Shown: positions 46,812-60,169 of the stretch, one piece after another | Layout: every line of letters starts with the position of its first letter | Numbering within the stretch: the stretch's first letter is position 1 | From: Oasisia sp. SBJ-2009 | Lineage: Eukaryota; Annelida; Polychaeta; Sabellida; Siboglinidae | Reading direction: 5' to 3' | Assembly: GCA_964017155.1 (NCBI GenBank) | Contig: OZ024861.1 | Span: 32,469,377 to 32,533,376 of the forward strand | Length of the DNA: 64,000 nucleotides | The notes under the pieces: generated by a model | Database searches by the model: none | What the model saw: the letters and a program-made list of their open reading frames with translations, nothing else | Told to the model about the DNA's origin: nothing | Program-made: the position numbers and the translations under genes

Positions 46812-47554
46812 CCCAGCAAACAACGACCCATGATTTCACATGTTCTGTAAGTGAATTCACGAGTTCAACTGGCTCAATTCATGTGAATTCACCGGAATCT
46901 GTGAACATATTTGGTGTGTTGACACGTGTTTACCGTGAAATCACGAGTTTTTCATGTGATAACACGTACCAGTGAAACCATAGTGATTCAACCCAGCAAA
47001 CAAGGAACAATTTCTGAACCACATGTCATATTGGTTCTTAATTGGTACCGCTCCACTAGTACGCATTTTAAGGTGTATTCACATTGAATACACGTGTTCT
47101 GCCTGTTGTCATGAGTTTTGAACGAGTTTGACACAAGTCATACTGGGTCAGAACTGGCACGTGTCATCACGTGAAAAAACTTCGTGATTTCACGGGAACT
47201 ACGTGTCGACACACCAAATTTGTTCAAAACATCCGTTGAATTCACTTGAATTGAGCAAGTTGAACTCGTGAATTCGCTTACAGAACATGTGAAAACACAG
47301 GTCATTGTTTGCTGGGGAGTTCTGACCTAGTACGTCTTGTGTCAAACTCGTTCAAAACTTGTGACAACAGGCAGAACACGTGTAATGTGTAAAAGCGCTT
47401 TGAGCAGTCCTATGGACTGGATACTGCGCTATATAAAAACTTACCTTTTTATTCACGTGAATACACATGAAAAGATGTACTGATGGAGCGGTACCAATTA
47501 TGAACTAGTATGACATGTGCCAACTGGTTCAGAAATGGTTCCTTGTTTGCTGGG
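46812..47554. mobile_element. CCCAGCAAAC-type MITE cluster, with SINE fragment inside
   Basis: Ends are CCCAGCAAACAACGACCC (46812) and GGTTCCTTGTTTGCTGGG (47554). Further copies of the end motif occur at about 46991 and, inverted, at about 47308, so two related copies seem interlocked. Inner phrases such as CGTGTCGACACACCAAATTT, CACGTGAATACACATG and AACGAGTTTGACA recur at 59420-59755. A 3' SINE fragment interrupts it at about 47385-47450. Confidence 0.65.
47385..47450 (+). mobile_element. SINE 3' fragment
   Basis: AAAAGCGCTTTGAGCAGTCC followed by GGACTGGATACTGCGC and TATATAAAAACTTACC. It lies between the two halves of the CACGTGAATACAC phrase of a MITE. Confidence 0.75.
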
Positions 47555-47583
47555 ATAACTACTGCTTTTTTTTATTTAATTAA

Positions 47584-48530
47584 TGGCTCAGGCTATTTCC
47601 CGAGCTGCTCGGTAAATAAGAAACAGTCGAGTCCTTATTTCCCGAGCTGCTCGGTAAATAAGAAGCAGTCGAGTCCTTATTTGTCGAGCAGCTCGAGAAA
47701 TAGCGGCGACTCGTCTCCTTATTTGTCGAGCAGATTTTTTGATGAATCTGTGGGCTCTTACAAAGGATTTTCGTGCACATACTAATTGTTAGTAGTAAAT
47801 GCGATGCTGTTGGGTCGTTTCCTGCTGGTATGTATCCGTTTTCATGAGAAACAACGAGTTTTCTTAGCCATCGATCTGCTCGAGAAATAGCGGCGACTCG
47901 TCTCCTTATTTGTCGAGCAGATGTTTTGATGAATCTGTGGACTCTTACAAAGGATTTTCTTGCACATACTAATTGTTAGTAGTAAATGTGATGCTGTTGG
48001 GTCGTTTCCTGCTTGTGTTTATCCGTTTTCATGAGAAACAACGAGTTTTCTTAGCCATCGATCTGCTCGAGAAATAACGCCAACTCGACTCGCTATTTGT
48101 CGAGCTGCTCGAGAAATAGCGGCGACTCGTCTCCTTATTTGTCGAGCAGATGTTTTGATGAATCTGTGGGCTCTTACAAAGGATTTTCGTGCACATACTA
48201 ATTGTTAGTAGTAAATGCGATGCTGTTGGGTCGTTTCCTGCTGGTATGTATCCGTTTTCATGAGAAACAACGAGTTTTCTTAGCCATCGATCTGCTCGAG
48301 AAATAGCGGCGACTCGTCTCCTTATTTGTCGAGCAGATGTTTTGATGAATCTGTGGACTCTTACAAAGGATTTTCTTGCACATACTAATTGTTAGTAGTA
48401 AATGTGATGCTGTTGGGTCGTTTCCTGCTTGTGTTTATCCGTTTTCATGAGAAACAACGAGTTTTCTTAGCCATCGATCTGCTCGAGAAATAGCGGCGAC
48501 TCGGCTCGTTATATGTCGAGCAGATCTGGG
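47584..48530 (+). repeat. Inverted left-arm copies of the 190/228-bp unit
   Basis: Repeats of TGATGAATCTGTGG, ACTAATTGTTAGTAGTAAAT, GTTGGGTCGTTTCCTGCT and CGAGTTTTCTTAGCCATCGA appear about every 190-230 bases. They are the reverse complement of the unit in 54340-57225. Confidence 0.9.
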
Positions 48531-48959
48531 CGTGCATGAATGGGGGCACACTAAAAGGCGGGCCACAATTGGCAGACCGCGCGGATACGATTTGCGCGTG
48601 CGATCGTAAATATTGGAGACTTTTATTATTGTTTTGTACTAACAATTCTAAATGTAATACCGAAAGGTGTTACGTGTATTTATAAAATCTTAGAAATAAA
48701 TTAAAATGTTAGGCCTTACTAATTCACTAGTTATTTTAGTATGTTCTCATTTACAGCTCAATGTGTGACCTTATTTTATTAAATATTCCATAATTCATGC
48801 ATTGTTATGACCTATATGTTTACATTAGTCATTTAAACTGATTTGTGAGTTTTGTTGCATGTTTTTGGCAGGCAAAAATGAACATACCGATGTTGTATTC
48901 GCAACTTTGTAACTTTTAGGTGTGTTCAGGCACAGACTTTTTAAGGGCTGTATGCTACA

Positions 48960-48961
<2 letters not shown>

Positions 48962-48999
<38 letters not shown>

Positions 49000-49251
49000 T
49001 CTATATAATGATATTACTTTATTCTGTGTCATTTGCATAGCAGTTGATGCCATTGTTTTAGTCAACCTAGTGACATTGATACATGTCTTAATTGTTGCGT
49101 GGTGGTACAGTATCATAACGGAAAGACTGATTTGTGAGTTTAATTTGCCAATACTGTTGTTATATTTTATTTGCATGTGTTTGTTAAGGTAAGAATACGC
49201 ATATTGTCGCTTCTAGGGGGTGTTCATTTTGAACATGATATACATTTTATA

Positions 49252-49331
<80 letters not shown>
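48962..49331. repeat. TA and CA microsatellites
   Basis: TA at 48962-48998 and CA at 49255-49331, inside the 10.1-kb foldback element. Confidence 0.9.
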
Positions 49332-49332
<1 letters not shown>

Positions 49333-50499
49333 ATGTAGACACATACAAATCTCATAAATATACACACACACATCTTACAAACACACCGCACACCACATAA
49401 ACACACAAACACAAATATAAGCACATAAACACACATGCATATAACAGATTCACACACACAGATCATTCCATAGACTCATTGCATGAAGCTGTTGGGACAA
49501 TTCTTCCTAAGAGCACTCAATCTTTTTTCTGTGAAGTGGTTGCTGTAGTCTTCACCAAGCTATTCCTCATCCAGATCCTGTTGCAATCCTTGGTGTCATT
49601 TCTGCAATTATAATTCAGGATGACAATGACTTTTACAATTAATTATAAAAATATAAAATAGTGTTAATTTTGAATTTACCCTGTAAAACAATCAACCACA
49701 TAATAATGTTTATTATAATTCAGATAAGTTGTGTTTTCCCCAATGAATGCTGCAGGGCCTACAACTAAACTGGATATTATTAGAAACAACTGGAATGTAG
49801 GAAAGATATAACGAAGTCACTGTAATATAATATAATAAATTATTGAAACAGCATGTATAATTTCAAAATACAATGATCATGATACGTCAAGTACAAAACA
49901 AATTAGGCAGAAGATGGTCTTTGTGATTTAGTACTCAGTGTTACATAAACCTTACTTCTGACTATATAGTCTTAATAAAAATTCAATCACAGAGTAATAA
50001 ATAGCAATTACCTGTAGAAGTTGCAAACTGTTAAATCAATGATCTCTTAATCCACACACCAAAGCCAGGAGCTGTCTTCCCTATCTAAGACACAGCTTGA
50101 TATGAGGTCTGAAAATTCAAACCCTATACACTTGTATAACTACAAGCCAGCAGCTGCCAAGCAGAAGCCTGAAATAATATACACTGTGTACTGCCCAATT
50201 TGTTAGGGGTAATTATCCCACTAATTGCTCAACTCCAGGGGTAAAAATGTCCTCCTGGGACAACCCACTTGGACAGAGCCACAACACTCATTTGATGTCA
50301 GCAGGGGAGCTTTTAAGCACATCAAACCAGCCTGTGCAATCCAAGATGTTGAAACTAGGCACAGAGTAGGGGGAAATAAATAAATAAGGAAGTAACTCTA
50401 ACCAACTTAGGTAGTGCCACCAACTAAGTGTCAGAGGGGAAAGTCATGCAGTAATAATTTGCATTAGTCACTGGGTAACATAACTGGATTTTGGTTCTA

Positions 50500-51605
50500 T
50501 TAGAAGTTTACTATACTCCAGATTTCAAGTTACATATTTCGAAATATTGAGCACAATATTGGTGATCAGCAGTCATAATTTATAATTTATAATAGAGTCG
50601 ATGTAAGCACCGTATCTTCTCTGTTTATTGTTTGCCATGTTTTGACATCTGTCAGATATACAATATGTAAAATTAGAAAAATACTCTATTTTATTTCATT
50701 TCCTCAAAAATACCTTATCCCTGTGAGACAGTGACAGTGTACATAATAATTGCAACCACATGTCAGAGAATGTATGTGCATAATTATTCTTTAAAAAGAG
50801 AGGGCTATTTCTTTGAGCAGATACATGTGTGAGGTTATTAATAGTTAATGGTAAACGTATACTTGATTCCTTTTTGGTAAATTTGGCACAATGTTGGTTT
50901 CGGGCGGTTGACCAACTTAGGTCTGTATAGTTATAAATGGATAACAAAAGTAATGTCCATTCCTCAAAACTATATTACATATGTGACACAGTGATAATGT
51001 AGTTCTATTAGAAGTTCACTATTATTTAAGCAGACACTCCAGATTTCAAGTTACATATTTCTAAATATTGAGCACAATATTGGTGATCAGCAGTTATAAT
51101 TATAGTGTAGATAAATATATAAATATATATATTTATAATATATATATATACACTGTATATATACATATATGTGTGTGTGTATATATATGTATGTTAATAT
51201 TATATATGCCAGTATGTAATGTAAGTGGATGTAAGCACCATATGTTCTCTGTCTATTGTTCGCCATGTTTCGACATCTGTCAGATATTTCAATACAATAT
51301 GTTAAATTAGAAAAAAATACTCTATTTCATTTCCTCGAAAATACCTTATCTCTGTGAGACAGTGACAGTGTACATAATAATTGCAACCACATGTCAGAGA
51401 ATGTACAATTACTCTTTAAAAAGAGAGGGCTATTTCTTTGAGTAGATACATGTGTGAGGTTATTAATGGTTAACTGTAAATGTATACTTGATTCCTTTTT
51501 GGTAAATTTGGCACAACGTTGGTTTAGGGTGGTTGACCAACTTGGGTCTGTATATAGTTATAAATGGATAAAAAAATTAATGTCCAATCCTCAAAACTAT
51601 ATTAC
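50500..51605 (+). repeat. Direct duplication of a roughly 500-600 bp segment
   Basis: The segment at 50500-50960 recurs at 51005-51590. Shared phrases are CCAGATTTCAAGTTACATAT, ATTGGTGATCAGCAGT, GAGACAGTGACAGTGTACAT and AAAGAGAGGGCTATTTCTTT. The second copy carries an extra TA/GT tract (51110-51200). Confidence 0.8.
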
Positions 51606-51610
51606 ATATG

Positions 51611-52746
51611 CAGGGTTAGAATTTAGCCTAAAATGAGTGGGGGCTAGCAGGGCCCCCACTTTTCAAAATCTAGGGGCCCGACACAAAAAGTGGGGGCCAT
51701 GCAACAAATGCACGTTTAAGTCGCATTGTAACTATAAGTTTATTCAACACATGCCACAACCATAATGGCTGTAGCCTATGTAGTAGCTTAATTAGTTAAT
51801 GCTAATGATAATTTCGAGAGATCAATGGAGGGTTGTTAATTTTCCTCTGAATCGGAGCTGCTTGAAACCTGTAGATCTTCCTCTTTGGGCTGCCTGGGTT
51901 TGTAGATGGCAACACGAGGTCGCCTCTTCCTGCTCCCCCACCCACCCACAACAGCTTAATGGCCATAAACTGTTTAAACCAAGCATTGATGCCATAGCTT
52001 TATGTAGAGACCCGTCTACCCGTCATTAGGACGGGTAAAAACGAATATGGACAGGCAGTTATATGGGTGGACGGGTAAAAAAATGAAGGAGCAATAAAAA
52101 GGTTTCCAAAACCATAGATATTGTTAGTTATGCCTTGAAAGTGAGTGTAAATGGTGTCATATGTGTGTTTGTAGCCCATTTCAGGTCATCAGGCACATCT
52201 AAAAGTTCGCAAACTAGCTTAACAGTTAACATCCATGTGTCCACCAAAACATGTATGCCTGGCAAATTTTTTATCCTGCATAAAGCCCTGATTGATGCCT
52301 ATGTACCTATATATCTATTGCCACAGCATTATGGAAAATGACAGTTTAGTTACATCGTAGAACTTCATAGTAGATTATGTCTAAGACCTGTCTATTTCTA
52401 GTAACACAATCCTAGGCTATTAATTCTTTTTCCCTGGCCTAGTCAACAGGTTTGTCCAACTCAGCAACCCCTTGTCAATAAATGTTAACCCTGACCAAGG
52501 GCAGCAACCTTCTGCCCCCCTTCCACCCCCACCCCAGGCAGCAGCCAGCATCATTTACTGGTAAAGTGAATAATGACATTTTCTTTGCCTTGGCCTCTGG
52601 GATAGGAAGTTGTCAGGCCATTATTTATCAATTTTACAATTCTGTGACCTGGGGGCCAGTCGGGCTCACAGAGTTCAACATCTGGGGGCCCGACAGTAAA
52701 TGTGGGGGCCAGCGGGCCCCTGGGCCCCCACTAAATTCGAACCCTG
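51611..52746. mobile_element. Non-autonomous element with CAGGGTT termini (hAT-like)
   Basis: The left end reads CAGGGTTAGAATTTAG, and the right end on the minus strand reads CAGGGTTCGAATTTAG. CATATG flanks both ends. Just inside are GGGGGCC-rich words (GTGGGGGCCAGCGGGCCCC). The core (about 52010-52290) is similar to 43370-43655. No coding frame was recognised. The terminus type suggests hAT, but the expected 8-bp duplication is not clear. Confidence 0.65.
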
Positions 52747-52959
52747 CATATGTGACACAATTATAGTGTATGAATAATTGTCATTATTTGCCAGTGTATA
52801 TTTGTTAAAAAGCAATATTTTACTTTGATTGACCTAATAAATGCATGTTAATCTAATTGACATATGTCATAGTAATTGTACTTTAACTAACTATATATGT
52901 TTACTGCATCATGCTTTATATGAATTTTCTTGGGTAAAAAAACAGAATTTGGTCAACAT

Positions 52960-54325
<1,366 letters not shown>

Positions 54326-54339
54326 TGGGGAGTCGGCGT

Positions 54340-57225
54340 TATTATTTGTCCAGCAGAACGATGCCTAAGAAAAATCGTTATTTCTCATGAAAACGGATAC
54401 ATACAAGCAGGAAACGACCCAACAGCATCGCATTTACTACTAACAATTAGTATGTGCAAGAAAATCCTTTGTAAGAGCCCACAGATTCATCAAAAAATCT
54501 GCTCGACAAATAACGAGACGAGTCGCCGCTATTTCTCGAGCAGATCGATGGCTAAGAAAACTCGTTGTTTCTCATGAAAACGGATACATACAAGCAGGAA
54601 ACGACCCAACAGCATCGCATTTACTACTAACAATTAGTATGTGCAAGAAAATCCTTTGTAAGAGCCCACAGATTCATCAAAAAATCTGCTCGACAAATAA
54701 CGAGACGAGTCGCCGCTATTTCTCGAGCAGATCGATGGCTAAGAAAACTCGTTGTTTCTCATGAAAACGGATACATACAAGCAGGAAACGACCCAACAGC
54801 ATCGCATTTACTACTAACAATTAGTATGTGCAAGAAAATCCTTTGTAAGAGCTCACAGATTCATCAAAAAATCTGCTCGACAAATAACGAGACGAGTCGC
54901 CGCTATTTCTCGAGCAGCTCGACAAATAGCGAGTCGAGTCGCCGCTATTTCTCGAGCAGATCGATGGCTAAGAAAACTCGTTGTTTTTCATGAAAACGGA
55001 TTCATACAAGCAGGAAACGACCCAACAGCATCGCATTTACTACTAACAATTAGTATGTGCAAGAAAATCCTTTGTAAGAGCCCACAGATTCATCAAAAAA
55101 TCTGCTCGACAAATAACGAGACGAGTCGCCGCTATTTCTCGAGCAGCTCGACAAATAGCGAGTCGAGTCGCCGCTATTTCTCGAGCAGATCGATGGCTAA
55201 GAAAACTCGTTGTTTCTCATGAAAACGGATTCATACAAGCAGGAAACGACCCAACAGCATCGCATTTACTACTAACAATTAGTATGTGCAAGAAAATCCT
55301 TTGTAAGAGCCCACAGATTCATCAAAAAATCTGCTCGACAAATAACGAGACGAGTCGCCGCTATTTCTCGAGCAGCTCGACAAATAGCGAGTCGAGTCGC
55401 CGCTATTTCTCGAGCAGATCGATGGCTAAGAAAACTCGTTGTTTCTCATGAAAACGGATTCATACAAGCAGGAAACGACCCAACAGCATCGCATTTACTA
55501 CTAACAATTAGTATGTGCAAGAAAATCCTTTGTAAGAGCCCACAGATTCATCAAAAAATCTGCTCGACAAATAACGAGACGAGTCGCCGCTATTTCTCGA
55601 GCAGCTCGACAAATAGCGAGTCGAGTCGCCGCTATTTCTCGAGCAGATCGATGGCTAAGAAAACTCGTTGTTTCTCATGAAAACGGATTCATACAAGCAG
55701 GAAACGACCCAACAGCATCGCATTTACTACTAACAATTAGTATGTGCAAGAAAATCCTTTGTAATAGCTCACAGATTCATCAAAAAATCTGCTCGACAAA
55801 TAAGGAGACGAGTCGCCGCTATTTCTCGAGCAGCTCGACAAATAGCGAGTCGAGTCGCCGCTATTTCTCGAGCAGATCGATGGCTAAGAAAACTCGTTGT
55901 TTCTCATGAAAACGGATTCATACAAGCAGGAAACGACCCAACAGCATCGCATTTACTACTAACAATTAGTATGTGCAAGAAAATCCTTTGTAAGAGCTCA
56001 CAGATTCATCAAAAAATCTGCTCGACAAATAACGAGACGAGTCGCCGCTATTTCTCGAGCAGCTCGACAAATAGCGAGTCGAGTCGCCGCTATTTCTCGA
56101 GCAGATCGATGGCTAAGAAAACTCGTTGTTTCTCATGAAAACGGATACATACAAGCAGGAAACGACCCAACAGCATCGCATTTACTACTAACAATTAGTA
56201 TGTGCAAGAAAATCCTTTGTAAGAGCTCACAGATTCATCAAAAAATCTGCTCGACAAATAACGAGACGAGTCGCCGCTATTTCTCGAGCAGCTCGACAAA
56301 TAGCGAGTCGAGTCGCCGCTATTTCTCGAGCAGATCGATGGCTAAGAAAACTCGTTGTTTCTCATGAAAACGGATTCATACAAGCAGGAAACGACCCAAC
56401 AGCATCGCATTTACTACTAACAATTAGTATGTGCAAGAAAATCCTTTGTAATAGCTCACAGATTCATCAAAAAATCTGCTCGACAAATAAGGAGACGAGT
56501 CGCCGCTATTTCTCGAGCAGCTCGACAAATAGCGAGTCGAGTCGCCGCTATTTCTCGAGCAGATCGATGGCTAAGAAAACTCGTTGTTTCTCATGAAAAC
56601 GGATTCATACAAGCAGGAAACGACCCAACAGCATCGCATTTACTACTAACAATTAGTATGTGCAAGAACATCCTTTGTAAGAGCTCACAGATTCATCAAA
56701 AAATCTGCTCGACAAATAACGAGACGAGTCGCCGCTATTTCTCGAGCAGCTCGACAAATAGCGAGTCGAGTCGCCGCTATTTCTCGAGCAGATCGATGGC
56801 TAAGAAAACTCGTTGTTTCTCATGAAAACGGATTCATACAAGCAGGAAACGACCCAACAGCATCGCATTTACTACTAACAATTAGTATGTGCAAGAAAAT
56901 CCTTTGTAAGAGCCCACAGATTCATCAAAAAATCTGCTCGACAAATAACGAGACGAGTCGCCGCTATTTCTCGAGCAGCTCGACAAATAGCGAGTCGAGT
57001 CGCCGCTATTTCTCGAGCAGATCGATGGCTAAGAAAACTCGTTGTTTCTCATGAAAACAGATACATACAAGCAGGAAACGACCCAACAGCATCGCATTTA
57101 CTACTAACAATTAGCATGTGCACGAAAATCCTTTGTAAGAGCTCACAGATTCATCAAAAAATCTGCTCGACAAATAACGAGACGAGTCGCCGCTATTTCT
57201 CGAGCAGCTCGACAAATACCTAACG
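54340..57225 (-). repeat. Tandem array of about 190/228-bp units
   Basis: Each unit contains GATCGATGGCTAAGAAAACT, CTCATGAAAACGGAT, AGCAGGAAACGACCCAACAG, ACTAACAATTAGTATGTGCA and TCATCAAAAAATCTGCTCGA. Early units are about 190 bp apart; from about 54900 a 38-bp insert (GCTCGACAAATAGCGAGTCG) makes them about 228 bp. About thirteen units are present. The left arm at 47584-48530 has about four in the opposite orientation. Confidence 0.9.
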
Positions 57226-57719
57226 AATCTGTCGTTATATCTCGAGCAGCCCGACAAATAAAAACTGTCGATTGTCACACGTTCTTTGTTTCGTCTGTTC
57301 AATAACTGTACATGAGAACGCTTTATGAAGTTCTTTATTTGTGATACAACTCCCAGACATACACTGCGGCTTTCACGCGACCTCGCCATCAGCGGCCCAT
57401 CAGCAGCACAACAACAAGCCAACACAGGGAGGGTTCATTAACTCAATGACGTTACATCGATAGGGACCTATTTCTCATCAGAACGGATAAATACAGACAG
57501 GAAACTTTCCAGCAGCGTTACATTTACTACAAACAGTTAGTCTGTCAACTTACATGCCATAACAATACTCCTAAGTGCACGAATACGCATATCCAGATCT
57601 GCTCGAGAAATAAGGCGAGGTCGGTTCCTTATTTCCCGAGCAGCTCGACAAATAAGGCGACGTCGGGCTGCTATTTCCCGAGCAGCTCGCTAAATAGCCA
57701 GTCCCTTAATTAATTGTGA

Positions 57720-58626
57720 AGTATTAAAATTTAAATCATCATGATTAGTGACAGAATATCTTCAGTTCAGCAAGAATAAAAAAATAAAGACGATTGTCAT
57801 TCAAGTGATGACTGGTAGATAGAAACTAGAAACCCCATCTGACGTACAACGTAGAAGCCATCCACGCATAGTGGCACTATTCACGGGTTCCCCTATTCAC
57901 AACACAGTGGCACTGGCACTGCCACGGCACTGCTGTATTATGTATGCAACCTTATCCAAGCCAGTCAAGGGGGTGGATACGGTAGTTTATCGACTTGTAT
58001 GTAACGTTTATTCAAATTCAAGTAGTATATAAGTACAAAAAATTCTTTGGAATACTCGCATTGTCTGCAGTTTTCATTGTGACGTGTCTGTGTACGTCGT
58101 TCAACATTCTGAAGTCACGACATATAACAAGGAAGACGAAAATGCTTCTTGCATAAACATTCCACAAAAGTTTTCCTACAGCTGATTGGTTCACGCATGC
58201 TCCTTGACTCTTGGCGACGCTGCTTCCACCTGCCGAACATTGTTGTGAATTGGCAGTACGACAGGGGGCAGCATGATCAGATTGATGGGGAGCATCTTGT
58301 ATGCGGAATTGTCTAAAACAAACCTAAATGATTTTATGGAAAATATACAGCATATTAGCGACAAGACACAAAACAAAGTGCGCAGTTTGCATCAAATAAT
58401 TAGTTCTTTTGACTACTGTGTTGAATTTTGGGCTAATAAAAACGCACATGACAACGGTGAGGGCTTCCTTTCTGAAAAAATAGGAAAACCGTCGGCGCAG
58501 GTAACGCCATGCGAAATTCGTAATAACTGCTGCTCCCTCATACAATAATACGTCCGACCGATAGGGTAACGCCACTGGTGATATTTATGCACAGTTAAGG
58601 ATATATTTACACAATCTGGAGGAAAC
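57720..58626. other. Upstream region of the sphingomyelinase gene
   Basis: Likely contains the promoter and 5' untranslated sequence, but no TATA or initiator can be assigned. A stretch at 58285-58335 reading LYAELSKTNLN resembles the first coding exon (PAYSSKTNLK). Confidence 0.4.
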
Positions 58627-60081
58627 ATGCCGGCATACAGTTCTAAGACAAACCTGAAAGTGTTGACGCTGAATTGTTGGTAAGTGCTATAATGGTTGTG
58701 CCACGGCACGGGGGTTACCCACCTGTAAAATGTCATATTTTTCTGTGTGTGACTGTGACTCACTGAACCGACACACACAGTCACAGACTGTCACACTCAC
58801 AGTGAGTGTGAGTGAGGTAAGTCCACCCAGCCTGTCCCAGCCAGCCTCTCTTCTGGAAAGATAACTTAGCCCAGTATTTGTGGAACGGAGGTTAGCTCCC
58901 AATATTTAGGGAATGGGCGCCAATTAGCAGTCTGTTTAAATTTTGCCGGTCGCTGGAGTGGATATAGGATTGCCATTCCCCACTAAAGTAAAGGCAAAGC
59001 GAGTCTGTTCCTGTTTTGGTGCAAGTCGAGGCCTGAATATAGCTCATCCTTGCAAGCCAAGGGTCACTGCACTGTGCTACTGCACCCCTGGCTGATCATC
59101 TCTGCAAACCGTTGTGAGTGAGCGTCAAGTGAGTCAACCTGTGAAATTATAGCAGTTCATGTACGTCCCGCGTCATTGTGAAGACACATATAGACGACTG
59201 GTGGGGATTCCAATATTATTAACATCATAAACATGTAACCATCTTCCCACGCCAGGAGTCATTGCGCTACACTTCTGCCCCTATACTTATACCCCTACAC
59301 TTCTACCCCCTAGCCCATTGTGTCTATAAAGCTGGGGATCGATTGAGTGGAGTTGAACTATGCAAGTGACTTCACCAGTCGCTACAGCATCAGCCATTGG
59401 AACAGTGCAAATTCCTGCCCAGCAAACAAGGAACCATTTCTGAACCAGTTGACATGTGTCAATGTCATACTGGGTCATAATTGGTACCGCTCCACCAAAA
59501 TGTGTTTAAATGTCATGTGTATTCACGTGAATACACATGTTTTGCCTGTTGTCACGAGTTTTGAACGAGTTTGACATGAGTCATACTGAGTCAGAATTGG
59601 TACGGTTTCACTGGCGCGTGTCATCACGTGAAAAACTGGTGATTTCACAGTAAACACGTGTCGACACACCAAATTTGTTCACAGAATCCGGTGAATTAAG
59701 CCAGGTGAACTCGTGAATTCACTTACAAAAAATGTGAAATCACGGGTCGTGTGAATTGTACAATAATAAATGAAGATAAAAAATCCTAAATTATCTCAAG
59801 GCCATTTATAATAATGTAGTGCTTTTCAAATGTTTTGCACTTAATTTTTACAGGGGTGTGTTTACTCCCTTGGCCTGCCAGTACAGAAGCGAGCGAATAC
59901 CAGCGATTGGAGATAAGGTGGCAGAAGGCGAATTTGACATCGTTCTGTTGCAAGAGGTACATGTCTAACATATATGCATGTATATACACCCAATTGTTAC
60001 ACAGAAGTAACAAAATAGAAAATTGGTGTATGTGTGTGTGTGTGGTGGTGTGGTGTGGTGTGGTGTGGTGTGGTGTGGTGT

Positions 60082-60169
<88 letters not shown>

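Noticed and set aside
54340..57225. Regularly spaced repeats considered as a CRISPR-like array
   Set aside because: Units are 190-228 bp, nearly identical throughout with no unique spacers, in an animal genome.
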